A stretch of 64,000 nt of DNA from the NCBI RefSeq assembly GCF_029504575.1, contig NZ_JAQFII010000001.1, positions 6,145,001-6,209,000 of the forward strand. Reading direction: 5' to 3'. A program made the translations under genes and the position numbers. The stretch comes from Streptomyces sp. SPB162. GTDB taxonomy: Bacteria > Actinomycetota > Actinomycetes > Streptomycetales > Streptomycetaceae. Below the pieces are notes generated by a model. The model worked only from the letters and a program-made list of their open reading frames with translations, was not told where the DNA came from and ran no database searches. Below are positions 34,295 to 43,277 of this stretch, piece by piece; the first letter of the stretch is position 1; each line of letters starts with the position of its first letter.

Positions 34295-35668
34295 ATGGCA
34301 GCACCGCGCATCGTCATCGAGAACTGCGCTATCGCCACCGTGGACGCGAACGACACCGAGTACGCCTCGGGCCATGTCGTCATCGCGGGCAACCGCATCG
34401 AGTCGGTAGGCGCCGGCGCTGCCCCCCAAGGACTGGAGAACGTGGTCCGCCGTGTCGACGGCACCGGCCATCTGGTCACCCCCGGCCTCGTCAACACCCA
34501 CCACCACTTCTACCAGTGGCTGACCCGGGGCCTCGCCCAGGACAGCAACCTCTTCAACTGGCTCGTCGAGCTGTACCCGACCTGGGCGCGCATCGACGAG
34601 GAGATGGTCTACGCGGCCGCCCAGGGCTCCCTGGCGATGATGGCCCGCGGCGGCGTGACCACCGCGATGGACCACCACTACGTCTTCCCCAAGGGCTCCG
34701 GCGACCTGCTGGGCGCCGAGATCCGCGCCGCCAAGGAGATGGGCGTCCGCTTCACCGCCGCCCGCGGCTCCATGGACCGCGGGAAGTCCGACGGCGGGCT
34801 GCCGCCGGACTTCGCCGTGGAGACCCTCGAAGGCGCGCTCGCCGCGACCGAAGAGGCCATCGACACCCATCACGACTCCTCGTTCGACTCGATGCTGCAC
34901 ATCGCGGTCGCCCCGTGCTCCCCCTTCTCCGTCTCCACCGACCTGATGCGCGAGGGTGCGCTGCTCGCCCGCCGCAAGGGCGTCCGACTGCACACCCACG
35001 GCTCGGAGACGGTCGAGGAGGAGAAGTTCTGCCACGAACTCTTCGGCATGGGGCCCACGGACTACTTCGAGTCCACCGGCTGGCTCGGCGATGACGTGTG
35101 GATGGCGCACTGCGTCCACATGAACGACTCCGACATCGCCGCGTTCGCCCGCACGAAGACCGGCGTCGCGCACTGCCCCTCCTCCAACGCCCGGCTCGCG
35201 GCCGGTATCGCCCGCGTCCCCGACATGCTCGCCTCCGGCGTGCCGGTCGGCCTCGGCGTGGACGGCACGGCCTCCAACGAGTCGGGTGAGCTGCACACCG
35301 AACTGCGCAACGCGCTCCTGATCAACCGCCTCGGCGGCGGCGAGCGGGCGCTCAACGCCCGCCAAGCGCTGCGGCTGGGCACGTACGGCGGCGCGCAGGT
35401 CCTCGGCCGCGCCGACCAGATCGGCTCCATCGAGGCCGGCAAGCTCGCCGACCTCGTGCTGTGGAAGCTCGACGGCATCGGCCACTCGTCCATCGCCGAC
35501 CCGGTCGCCGCGCTGGTGATGGGAGCGGCGGCCCCGGTCACCCTGTCGCTGATCAACGGCAAGCCGGTGGTGGAGAACAACCACCTCACCACGGTCGACG
35601 AGGACGCCATCGCGCGCCTGACCCGCGTCCAGGCCCAGCGCCTGGCGAAGATCGCGGGCCTCGCCTAG
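34295..35668 (+). CDS. 8-oxoguanine / guanine deaminase (amidohydrolase)
   Basis: 457-aa metal-dependent deaminase of the amidohydrolase superfamily. Metal ligands appear in 'TPGLVNTHHHFYQW' (~63), 'LHTHGSETVEEE' (~233), 'HCVHMNDSD' (~270) and 'VGLGVDGTASNESG' (~316). Sequence is closest to the 8-oxoguanine deaminase/ATZ-TRZ-like group; with purine neighbours it probably supplies xanthine or urate. ATG 34295 follows GAGGAAC 5 bases upstream. Its TAG stop lies inside a CTAG that begins a palindromic element. Confidence 0.88.
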   Translation: MAAPRIVIENCAIATVDANDTEYASGHVVIAGNRIESVGAGAAPQGLENVVRRVDGTGHLVTPGLVNTHHHFYQWLTRGLAQDSNLFNWLVELYPTWARIDEEMVYAAAQGSLAMMARGGVTTAMDHHYVFPKGSGDLLGAEIRAAKEMGVRFTAARGSMDRGKSDGGLPPDFAVETLEGALAATEEAIDTHHDSSFDSMLHIAVAPCSPFSVSTDLMREGALLARRKGVRLHTHGSETVEEEKFCHELFGMGPTDYFESTGWLGDDVWMAHCVHMNDSDIAAFARTKTGVAHCPSSNARLAAGIARVPDMLASGVPVGLGVDGTASNESGELHTELRNALLINRLGGGERALNARQALRLGTYGGAQVLGRADQIGSIEAGKLADLVLWKLDGIGHSSIADPVAALVMGAAAPVTLSLINGKPVVENNHLTTVDEDAIARLTRVQAQRLAKIAGLA

Positions 35669-35734
35669 GGCGTGTTGCGAAAGGAGCGCCGTTCGCCCGT
35701 TAGGGCCAGGCGGGACTTTCGCACCACGGCCCAG
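35665..35734. mobile_element. 70-bp palindromic MITE-like element starting at the stop codon
   Basis: Left end CTAGGGCGTGTTGCGAAAG and the complement of the right end (CTGGGCCGTGGTGCGAAAG) match at 16 of 19 positions. Similar ends are common on Streptomyces IS5-family elements that insert at CTAG. The deaminase stop TAG is part of the left CTAG. Confidence 0.6.
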
Positions 35735-35752
35735 ACCCCACCCCCAGAGCAA

Positions 35753-35781
35753 CCGGTCAGGGAGGGACGGCCCCTGACCGG
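35753..35781 (+). terminator. Hairpin 1 of the deaminase-permease gap
   Basis: CCGGTCAGGG and CCCTGACCGG form a perfect 10-bp stem with a 9-base loop. Confidence 0.7.
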
Positions 35782-35813
35782 CCGCCGGTCCCGCGCTCGC
35801 GCGGACCCGGCAG

Positions 35814-35869
35814 CGCCGCCCCCGGCCCGTGGACCACGGTCGGTCCCGGATCGCCGGGGGCGGCGTTTT
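35814..35869 (+). terminator. Hairpin 2 with T run
   Basis: CGCCGCCCCCGGC and GCCGGGGGCGGCG form a 13-bp stem. The loop holds a second small hairpin CCGTGG-A-CCACGG, and TTTT follows. This is the likely main terminator after the deaminase gene. Confidence 0.8.
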
Positions 35870-35902
35870 GTGTACCCAAAAGCACACAAGGACAAGGCCC
35901 GT

Positions 35903-35930
35903 CCCTCCTCGCCCCCTTCGGCGAGGAGGG
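35903..35930 (+). terminator. Hairpin 3 before the permease gene
   Basis: CCCTCCTCGCC pairs with GGCGAGGAGGG (11 bp, 6-base loop), ending 55 bp before the permease start. It may act as attenuator or terminator. Confidence 0.65.
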
Positions 35931-35985
35931 GCCCTGCACCTCCCTGAAACCCGCAGTGCGCTTCGCGTAACCGACAGGAGGAACC

Positions 35986-37399
35986 GTGGTCGCTCAATCC
36001 GTGGACTCGGATTCGGTACATCCCGTGGACCAGACGCTGCCCCCGGGCAAACTCATCACCAGCGGCCTGCAGCACGTGGCCGCGATGTACGCGGGGGTGG
36101 TGGCGCCGCCCCTTGTCGTCGGTGCGGGCATAGGCCTCTCCACCGCCGACATCACGTTCCTCATGGGGGCCAGCCTCTTCACGGCGGGTCTCGCCACCCT
36201 GCTGCAGACCCTCGGCATCTGGAAGATCGGCGCCCGGCTGCCCTTCGTCAACGGCGTCTCGTTCGCCGGCGTCGCCCCGATGCTCGCCATCGGCAAGTCC
36301 GCGGCCCCCGGCCACGCGCTGCCCGTCATCTACGGCGCGGTGATCGTCGCCGGAGTGCTGGGCTTCCTGCTCGCCCCCTACTTCTGCAAACTCGTCCGCT
36401 TCTTCCCGCCCGTCGTCACCGGCTCCGTGATCACCTTGATCGGGCTCTCCCTGCTGCCGGTCGCCATCAACTGGTCGCAGGGCGGGGTGGCGACCGCCCC
36501 GGACTACGCGTCGGTGTCCAACATCGCGCTCGCCGCCGCGACACTCACCATCGTCCTGGTCCTGCGCCGGGTGCTCACCGGCTTCCTGCAGCAGATCGTC
36601 ATCCTCATCGGCCTGGTGCTCGGCACCCTGCTCGCCATCCCGATGGGCAAGTCGGACTTCACCCCCATCAAGGACGCGGGCCTGGTCGGCTTCCCCGACC
36701 CGTTCCACTTCGGAGCGCCGGAGTTTCAGATCGCGGCCATCATCTCGATGTGCGTGGTCATGCTGGTCTGCATGACGGAGTCGACCGCCGACATCCTGGC
36801 GCTCGGCAAGATCGTGGACAAGCCCGCCGACGAGAAGATGCTGGCCGCCGGCATCCGCGCCGACGCCCTCGGCTCGGCCCTGAGCCCGGTCTTCAACGGC
36901 TTCATGGCCAGCGCCTTCGCCCAGAACATCGGCCTCGTCGCCATCACCAAGGTCCGCAGCCGCTTCGTCGTCGCCGCCGCGGGCGGCATCCTCATCCTGC
37001 TCGGCCTGTGTCCGGCGCTGGCCTCCGTGATCGCCCTCGTACCGCAGCCGGTACTGGGCGGCGCCGGCATCGTGCTCTTCGGCTCGGTCGCGGCCAGCGG
37101 CATCAAGACCCTCACCGAGGCGGACCTCTCCGACGGCAACAACCTGCTCATCGTCGCCACCTCGGTCGGCGTCGGCGTCATCCCGGTCGTCTCGCACACC
37201 TTCTACGAGCACTTCAACGACCACATGAAGATCATCCTCGACTCGGGCATCAGCACCGGCTGCCTGGTCGCGGTCGTCCTCAACCTCGCCTTCAACCATC
37301 TTGGGCCGCAAGCCCGGCGCGGAGGCCCCGGGCGAGGGCGTCTTCGAAGGTGCTGACGATGAACAGGCTGCCGCGGCACGGGCGTTGCCCGTGCACTGA
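35986..37399 (+). CDS. NCS2 xanthine/urate permease (3' frameshift in the given sequence)
   Basis: Nucleobase:cation symporter-2 with about 12-14 hydrophobic segments. 'TSGLQHVAAMYAGVVAPPLV' (~24-43) is the family N-terminal motif, and 'FGSVAASGIKTL' near 365 is NCS2-like, as in xanthine/uric acid permeases. GTG 35986 has AGGAGG 4 bases upstream. The frame breaks at 37301-37302 (one T too many in CATCTTGGGC), truncating the cytoplasmic tail. With one T removed it continues 'NHLGRKPGAEAPGEGVFEGA' to a TGA at 37397, just before a terminator; corrected length is about 470 aa. Confidence 0.88.
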
Positions 37400-37413
37400 C
37401 ATTTCGCGCGAAC

Positions 37414-37446
37414 GGAGGGGGCGGCTCGAACCCCAGCCGCCCCTCC
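37414..37446 (+). terminator. Terminator after the permease gene
   Basis: GGAGGGGGCGGCT pairs with AGCCGCCCCTCC (one bulged G), starting 15 bp after the corrected permease stop. Its position supports the corrected reading frame. Confidence 0.8.
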
Positions 37447-37880
37447 TCGTGTCAGGATGTGCCGGTCACGGCACTTTCGCCCTTCCCGAGGCCGTGGACG
37501 ATGGCCGGCCCGGCCCCGGAGGCGGGGCCAGGCCGCAGGACGTGACCGGGTCAGCGGCTCAGCAAGCGCCGAGGTCCTGCCAGACGCCCCATTCACCGGT
37601 GGTGCCGGGCCGAGCGCGGAGCCGGCAGCCGGCCATTTTGCAAGGTGCATCGGAGTTCCTCGGGCGTGAAGTGGTGGGGGGCGTGCGTCTCGGGCCCGAG
37701 TTGGTATGTACCAAGCAGCGCGCGAGCACACCACGTCCAGAGGACTGGACCAACTTTTCCTCTTCCTGGGAGAGTTCACATGGTCCGTGCGTAGCGAGAC
37801 GGCTGGTGCGTGGCCGCACGTCGGCCGCACGTCGGCCGCACTCACCGCCAGGTGGGCCTTCCCGCGCCCGAGTCAGCCGA
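37447..37880. other. Gene-free stretch
   Basis: About 430 bp with no supported CDS on either strand. The only structure seen is three tandem GGCCGCACGTC-like 11-mers at 37812-37843. Confidence 0.5.
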
Positions 37881-38777
37881 ATGGCACTCCGGTTCTCCCG
37901 GATGACACGCGACTCGATGACTACGCTCGGACCCGTGCGAAGGGTCGAGCAACACACGGAAGGCGCCGGACCGTTCGTCACCCGGCGCACCTGGGTTCTC
38001 TCCGAGGGGAGGACGGCGGTGTGGGAGTCCCGGTTGGCGCGCCGGCGCGGCGTGCTCGCCGTGCGGGCTGTGCGGGGGCCGGCGGGTACGACGGCGAGCG
38101 CCGACGCTCCGGGGCTCGGTCGACTGCGCAGAGTCAACCTCATCGCCTCGGTCGCCTTCATCATCGGCGGCGCCCTGTTCACTGCCGGCGCCGCTGTCGC
38201 CCAGTTCGGATCTGGTGATCCGACCCTGAGCGCCTGTATCTACTTCGTCGGGGGAGTCTTCTTCACCACGGGCGGCTACGCCGTACTGCTACAGGTCGTC
38301 AACGCCCCTCGCCACTCAGAGGCACCGGATCCACCGGTCACACCCTGCTGGAGGTGGTGGAGTTACGAGCCGATGGACATCGGCTGGCTCGGTACGGCGG
38401 TGCTCTTCGCGGGAACGCTGGTGTTCGCCGTCAACCTGCTGGACTCCTTCCTGCGGGGGCTCACCGTTCGGCAGGTGGACCGGCTGATCTGGGCGCCTGA
38501 TGTCGTCGGTTGCGTCCTGTTCCTGCTGTCCGGGCATCTCGCCTTCGTCGAGATCTGTCATCGCTGGCGGCCCTGCGCCCGCTCACGGAGCCTGGGATGG
38601 TGGATCGTCGCGGTGAACCAGCTCGGTTCCGTGCTCTTCATGGTCTCGGCGCTGGCCGCCTTCAATCGCCCGAGCACCGGAAGCCTGATCAACGCCACGA
38701 TCGCCAACTGGGGAACTCTCACCGGCGCGCTGTGCTTCGCTGCCGGTGGCGCGCTCCAGGTCCTTGAACACCCATGA
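37881..38777 (+). CDS. Four-segment membrane protein, YrhK-like, function unknown
   Basis: About 298 aa. The N-terminal ~80 residues are Arg-rich and soluble; hydrophobic segments follow (around 'LIASVAFIIGGALFTAGAAV', 'FVGGVFFTTGGYAVLL', 'GWLGTAVLFAGTLVFAV', 'WWIVAVNQLGSVLFMVSALA'), grouped in repeated pairs like YrhK-domain proteins. ATG 37881, 37902 and 37917 are all possible starts and none has a clear SD, so the N-terminus is uncertain. No operon partner is evident. Confidence 0.6.
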   Translation: MALRFSRMTRDSMTTLGPVRRVEQHTEGAGPFVTRRTWVLSEGRTAVWESRLARRRGVLAVRAVRGPAGTTASADAPGLGRLRRVNLIASVAFIIGGALFTAGAAVAQFGSGDPTLSACIYFVGGVFFTTGGYAVLLQVVNAPRHSEAPDPPVTPCWRWWSYEPMDIGWLGTAVLFAGTLVFAVNLLDSFLRGLTVRQVDRLIWAPDVVGCVLFLLSGHLAFVEICHRWRPCARSRSLGWWIVAVNQLGSVLFMVSALAAFNRPSTGSLINATIANWGTLTGALCFAAGGALQVLEHP

Positions 38778-38830
38778 GGCGGGCGATTTGCGACGGTTGC
38801 TTCAGCAGCCACCGGTCCGCGCTGTCCCTA

Positions 38831-39029
38831 GGCCGTGTCTGACACATCCCGCCTGGCCCGGGACGCCTGGCACGCGCGCTCTCCCCCAGCTACCGCTGGG
38901 AGGGGCCCCCAGTTGTCGGGCCCGCCCCGGTACGTCCAGTACAGGGGCGACCCTCCGCCGTGCGATCGCACGCACCAGACGCCCCGGGCCCGCCCTCCGG
39001 GCGGACGCCGGTATGTGTCAGACACGGCC
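38831..39029. mobile_element. 199-bp MITE with 17-bp perfect terminal inverted repeats
   Basis: GGCCGTGTCTGACACAT at the left end is exactly complementary to ATGTGTCAGACACGGCC at the right end. The left flank is CTAG (38828-38831) and the right flank is CCAG. The interior is non-coding and shares the stretch CTCCGCCGTGCGAT with the element at 39808. It could be mobilised by an IS5-type transposase. Confidence 0.82.
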
Positions 39030-39174
39030 CAGGGCGTCCGCAGGCACTTCCGCTCTGACCGAATTCCCTCTCGCGCGGCCGCGATCAACGTACATTCTGA
39101 TGGGCCCGCCACGTACGTCCTGCAGCCCGCCAGGGGCGCGGCGTGCCGCTCGCGCCTGTCAACAGGGGGACAGA

Positions 39175-39807
39175 ATGAATGAGTCGGGAAGAGTTGAGGC
39201 GTTCAGCGACGGCGTGTTCGCCATCGCGATCACGCTGCTCGTGCTGGAGATCAAGGTCCCGCCGCACGCGGGGGACCACCTGTGGTCCGCACTCGGCGCG
39301 ATGTGGCCTTCGTACGCCGCCTACGGCGTTACGTTCCTGATCATCGGAATTATGTGGATCAACCATCACACGATCTTTCAGTGCATCGCCCGTGTGGATC
39401 GCACGCTGTTGTTCCTCAATCTGATCCTGCTGATGGGTGTCGCGGCGCTGCCGTGGCCCGCCGCGGTGGTGGCCGAGTACCTTCGGGAGGGTGACGCGGC
39501 GCATATCGCCCTTGCCGTCTACGGCCTCTTCCTGGTCTTCCACGCCGTGGTGTTCCAGGCCATGTGGTGGCACCTCACGCGCTCGGGTCATCTCTTCGAC
39601 GAACGGGTGGATGTCGAGGCGGCCCGTGCCACCCGGGCGCGGTTCGCCCTCGGCACGATCGTGTACCCCATCACGGTGGGCCTGGCTTTCGTATCGGCCC
39701 CGTTGACGCTGGCGGTCCACGGGCTGCTCGCCGTGTACTACGCGTTCAATCAGGTCCCCGTGCCGACCAAGCCGGAGGCCGTACGCACTGAGCCTTCCGG
39801 CAGCTAG
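39175..39807 (+). CDS. TMEM175-family (DUF1211) membrane protein
   Basis: 210-aa protein with six hydrophobic segments. The N-terminal 'GRVEAFSDGVFAIAITLLVL' contains the R-x3-FSDGVFAIAITLL signature of TMEM175-type potassium channels. ATG 39175 has AGGGGGA 5 bases upstream. Its stop TAG (39805-39807) is inside the CTAG flanking a MITE. A 5'-truncated paralogue lies 5 kb downstream (44860). Physiological role not predictable here. Confidence 0.85.
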   Translation: MNESGRVEAFSDGVFAIAITLLVLEIKVPPHAGDHLWSALGAMWPSYAAYGVTFLIIGIMWINHHTIFQCIARVDRTLLFLNLILLMGVAALPWPAAVVAEYLREGDAAHIALAVYGLFLVFHAVVFQAMWWHLTRSGHLFDERVDVEAARATRARFALGTIVYPITVGLAFVSAPLTLAVHGLLAVYYAFNQVPVPTKPEAVRTEPSGS

Positions 39808-39969
39808 TGCTCTGGCCGGAAAGGTTCACCGGTTCGCGACGCCCGGCACGGCACTTCGCTGCGTTGTCGGAGTCGTCCGAGTATGCCCGGTACGAGGACG
39901 ATCCTCCGCCGTGCGATGTACCGCGCCGGACGCCGCGCACCAGGCAAACCTTTCCGGCCAGAGCACTAG
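39804..39969. mobile_element. MITE flanked by CTAG, inserted at the TMEM175 stop codon
   Basis: CTAGTGCTCTGGCCGGAAAG (39804-39823, then GTT) is mirrored exactly by the complement ending at 39969: a 23-bp perfect inverted repeat. CTAG at both ends looks like a target duplication, leaving a 158-bp element at 39808-39965. The interior is non-coding. Confidence 0.83.
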
Positions 39970-40201
39970 AGGTGCTTGCTCGGGCTGGTGCCAGTACGGG
40001 TATCTCGCGGCGGCAGGTGGGGCAGGGCCGGTCCAAAGCAGCACAGAGGCACCGGGACGAACGCTCAACTCCCGTCTCAGGCACGGCGCTCAGGAGCGAT
40101 CTGCTTCTTGCAATGGTCCCCTCTCTACAACTTCAGATGACGCCAGAGGCAGCCCAAAGACGCTGATCCCTGTCAAGACGTAGCCTGTCGCGGGCCGCCC
40201 A

Positions 40202-40333
40202 GGCCGGCCCCGCCGCACGCCCGAAGCCGTGCTCGGCGACAAAGGCTGTGACTCCAACGCCCACCACGACGCCTTCGTCTCCCTCGCCTGCAGCCTCATC
40301 TGCTACCGACGTCTCAAGAACGCCCGCTCGTGA
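40202..40333 (+). pseudogene. IS5-type transposase remnant with internal deletion
   Basis: The frame ending at TGA 40331 reads 'TPEAVLGDKGCDSNA' followed at once by 'HHDAFVSLACSLICYRRLKN'. The first part is the catalytic-core DKGYDS region of IS5/IS427-type transposases and the second is their C-terminal end, so the middle has been lost. There is no start codon context. Region 39970-40201 upstream is otherwise gene-free. Confidence 0.65.
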
Positions 40334-40537
40334 TCGCGTTACCAGCTCTTAGGGGTGTGGTCCGCGGGCTGGAGATGGCCGAGGAAGATCTGCGCGGCGC
40401 GGCCTTGGCCGCCGCGCACCGGGTGAGGTCCCACCGTCCCTGGCGGAGTGAGTGGGCTTGTCGTCCAGGCAGCAGAGGTCTACGGTTTGAGCACCTGCTT
40501 AATTCATGTGCTTATCGCCGTGGCTGGGGGCAATAAC

Positions 40538-41194
40538 GTGGCCAGGATGGGCGGAGGTCGCGCTCTGGGGCCTGGCCGTGGGCAGGGTTCGGCCAAGACG
40601 CGCGGGGCATTGATCGCCGGGGCCGTTGCGGCGTTGCGGGAGAACGGATTCGCCGGCGCCAGCGCCCGGGAGATCGCCCGGCGGGCCGGCTGCAATCAGT
40701 CCTTGGTCTTTTACCACTTCGGTTCGGTGGCCTCGCTGCACTTGGCCGCGCTGGACAGTGTCAGTGCCGCGCGTCACGAGCGGTATCAGGCGATGGTGGA
40801 GCAGGCCGGCACTCGCGGGGAGCTCATCGAGGCGGCGAAGGCGGTCTTCGATGAGGACCTGGACAAGGGCCATGTGGCGGTCCTGGTGGAGATGATCGCC
40901 GCCGCGCAGTCCACACCGGAACTGGGTCCGGAGGTCGCTGACCGGATCCGTCCCTGGAAGCAGTTCGCCGCCGAGGCGGTCCGCGACACCATGGCCGGCA
41001 CGCCCGCCGCACGGCTGATGCCGCCCGAGGAGATCGCCCACGCGATCGTGGCGCTCTACCTGGGGCTGGAGATGCTGGCGAATCTCGAGCAGGACCGGAC
41101 CCCGGCGCTGACCCTGTTTGACCGTGCCAAGAAACTGGCCGGCCTGCTCGACCTCCTGGGCCGTAACCCCTTCAACCGGAAGCAGGGGACATGA
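40538..41194 (+). CDS. TetR-family transcriptional regulator
   Basis: 218 aa. TetR HTH: 'ASAREIARRAGCNQSLVFYH' (about 43-62), with a divergent helical C-terminal domain containing a TetR_C-like region. GTG 40538 has GGGGG 9 bases upstream; ATG 40547 is an alternative. The stop overlaps the next gene's ATG (ATGA), so regulator and reductase are coupled. Confidence 0.83.
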   Translation: MARMGGGRALGPGRGQGSAKTRGALIAGAVAALRENGFAGASAREIARRAGCNQSLVFYHFGSVASLHLAALDSVSAARHERYQAMVEQAGTRGELIEAAKAVFDEDLDKGHVAVLVEMIAAAQSTPELGPEVADRIRPWKQFAAEAVRDTMAGTPAARLMPPEEIAHAIVALYLGLEMLANLEQDRTPALTLFDRAKKLAGLLDLLGRNPFNRKQGT

Positions 41195-42102
41195 ACGACG
41201 ACCTGGACGTGGTCACGGGCGCCTTCAGCTACTCCGGTGCCGCCATCGCCCGCGAACTGTTGTCCGCCGGACGGCACGTCAGGACCCTGACGGGTCACCC
41301 CGAACGTGCTCCGGACGACAGCGCCATCGACGTACGCCCCCTGGATTTCGACGACAGCGTGCGCCTGACTGAGTCCCTGCGCGGTGCGGGCACCCTCTAC
41401 AACACCTACTGGGTCCGCTTCGCCCGCGGTCCCCTGGACCACGACCAGGCCGTCGCTCACTCCCGCACCCTGTTCCACGCCGCCCGAGAGGCGGGAGTTC
41501 GACGGATCGTCCATGTCTCCATCACCCACCCGAGCCTGGAATCCCCCTATCCGTACTTTCGGGGTAAGGCCCAGGTGGAGCAGGCGCTGGCCGACAGCGG
41601 TGTTCCCCACACGGTGCTGCGGCCGGCCATCTTGTTCGGGGGCGACGGGGTCCTGCTGAACAACATCGCCTGGTTGTTGCGGCGTCTTCCGGTGTTCGCC
41701 GTCGGCGGCGACGGGAGGTACCGGATCCGCGGCATCCACATCGACGACCTCGCCCGCCTGTGTGTGGCCTCGTCCCACGCCGAGGGCAGCGAGGTGCTGG
41801 ACGCGGTAGGCCCGGAGCGTCCCACGTTCTTGGAACTGGTGGAGGAGATCCGGACCGCGGTCGGCAGCCGTTGTCGCGTTGTCTGCGTCCCCGGCAGTCT
41901 CGTGCCGCCCCTGTCCGCCGCGATCGGACTCGCCCTGCGCGACCGGCTACTGACCGGGGCGGAATACCGGGCGATGGCAAGCGGCCTGGCCGACACCGAC
42001 GGGCCGGCCACCGGGACCACCGCCCTGTCGCAGTGGCTGACCGCGCACGCGGACCGTCTCGGCCTGCAGTACGCCAACGAACTCAACCGCCACTTTCGCT
42101 GA
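41191..42102 (+). CDS. NAD(P)-binding NmrA-like protein (atypical SDR)
   Basis: 303-aa Rossmann protein. The N-terminal 'VVTGAFSYSGAAIARELLSA' (8-27) has the TGxxxxSG nucleotide loop; 'YPYFRGKAQVEQAL' (~118) carries the Y-x3-K-like pair shifted to YFRGK. It belongs to the NmrA/NAD-dependent epimerase-like group and may be a reductase or redox sensor. Coupled to the TetR gene by a 4-base overlap. Confidence 0.8.
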   Translation: MNDDLDVVTGAFSYSGAAIARELLSAGRHVRTLTGHPERAPDDSAIDVRPLDFDDSVRLTESLRGAGTLYNTYWVRFARGPLDHDQAVAHSRTLFHAAREAGVRRIVHVSITHPSLESPYPYFRGKAQVEQALADSGVPHTVLRPAILFGGDGVLLNNIAWLLRRLPVFAVGGDGRYRIRGIHIDDLARLCVASSHAEGSEVLDAVGPERPTFLELVEEIRTAVGSRCRVVCVPGSLVPPLSAAIGLALRDRLLTGAEYRAMASGLADTDGPATGTTALSQWLTAHADRLGLQYANELNRHFR

Positions 42103-42164
42103 ACACCCCACGCCGGCGGCTCACTGGCTGCCGCACCAGGAGGCACGCCGATGGGAGTCTTGTC

Positions 42165-42581
42165 GTGACCGACGCACAGCGCATCACCGGTGGCCGTTCC
42201 GTATGGCTGTGGTTCACGCTCTGGGCGGTCGTCGGAGGCGGCTTCGCCTTCTGCGTCGCGGCCTTGTTGTCCGTCGGACTGTTCGTCCTGCCCCTGGTTG
42301 TGGTGGCAGCGATCGTGGTGGGCACGCGCCGCGGATCGGCGGCGGGCCTGCCCGGCCTGCTGACCGGGCCGGGTCTCCTCCTGCTGTTCCTTGCGTACCT
42401 GAACCGCTCCGGCCCCGGGACCGTCTGCAACAGCACGCAGACGGCCTGCATCGATCAGAGCGATCCCTGGATCTGGCTGACCGCCGCCGCGCTGATGATG
42501 CTCGCCAGCGTGGCCCTCATGCTCCTGTTGCGACATGCACGTCGCCGCGCTCAGCTGCGATGGCCTGCATCTTCCCGCTGA
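42165..42581 (+). CDS. Small membrane protein, unknown function
   Basis: 138 aa with four hydrophobic segments and a short extracellular loop with two Cys ('GTVCNSTQTACIDQSDPW'). GTG 42165 has GGGAG 8 bases upstream. Upstream, a stronger AGGAGG precedes ATG 42151 of a five-codon frame (MGVLS) whose stop overlaps this GTG. Last gene of the TetR-NmrA group. Confidence 0.6.
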   Translation: MTDAQRITGGRSVWLWFTLWAVVGGGFAFCVAALLSVGLFVLPLVVVAAIVVGTRRGSAAGLPGLLTGPGLLLLFLAYLNRSGPGTVCNSTQTACIDQSDPWIWLTAAALMMLASVALMLLLRHARRRAQLRWPASSR

Positions 42582-42665
42582 AGACCTGCGGCCTGGAGAG
42601 ACGACGCCTGTTGCAGGGCGGTCGTTCTTCCAGGCCGCTTGCCTGTGCTCAGCCGAAGGCCGCGG

Positions 42666-43277
42666 TCACTGCCCCGACACCGGAGATGCACTGGATGTGG
42701 CGGGAGCCACGACAGGGGGGTGAGCCTTATCCAGGGTAGGGAAGTGCACGTACCACTGGCTTCCCGCATCCTTGCTCAGCAGCACCTGGAACGCCGGCTT
42801 AGACGTCTTGGAGTCCGCGTTGGAGATGCAGATACCGGACGATGACGGCAGAGGACCCGGGGTCGCTCCAGGCCTCGGTGTCACCCCTCCGGCTCGCTTG
42901 CCGTTGCTGCAGATGGTGCCCAGCAGCACGGCCACCGCCTGGTCACCGTGCTGTTGCACGGAACCGATGGCGAGGTTCTTCGCGCTGACGGACTCCGGCC
43001 CCAGCCCGAAGGCCAGCACCTTCAGCGCATCGCGGTCCTTTGGCAGTACCCACTCACGCGCCTGGTCGAAGTGGCCGGCGAACATAGCTTTGCTGTATCC
43101 CAGCGCCACCGGACCGGGCGCGCTCCGGTCGACGGCCCCCGAACCGGTGGTGGCGGTCGCCGGTTGCGCGGTGGACGGTGAACTGGCGGCAGTGGTGCAC
43201 GCGGACAACGCGGCGACGGCCACCATCGCACTCAGGCCGTAGCCGATCATCCGACGTACCGTGACTGCCTGCCTCAC
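42666..43277 (-). CDS. Putative lipoprotein, unknown function
   Basis: 203 aa from GTG 43277, which overlaps the stop of the upstream secreted-protein gene (GTGA). Residues ~10-30 form a signal peptide ending in the lipobox LSAC, predicting a lipid-anchored Cys; a Ser/Thr/Pro-rich linker and a ~130-residue domain with two Cys ('GTICSNGKR', 'SSGICISNADSK') follow. No family is recognised. The coupling suggests the two exported proteins act together. Confidence 0.6.
   Translation of the reverse strand: MRQAVTVRRMIGYGLSAMVAVAALSACTTAASSPSTAQPATATTGSGAVDRSAPGPVALGYSKAMFAGHFDQAREWVLPKDRDALKVLAFGLGPESVSAKNLAIGSVQQHGDQAVAVLLGTICSNGKRAGGVTPRPGATPGPLPSSSGICISNADSKTSKPAFQVLLSKDAGSQWYVHFPTLDKAHPPVVAPATSSASPVSGQ

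Noticed and set aside
35665..37845. 726-codon minus-strand open frame over the permease
   Set aside because: Shadow of the NCS2 permease gene; no start context or domain.
42151..42168. Five-codon frame (MGVLS) after AGGAGG, overlapping the GTG of the small membrane protein
   Set aside because: Could be a coupling leader peptide, but too short to support as a gene; kept only as a note in the downstream entry.
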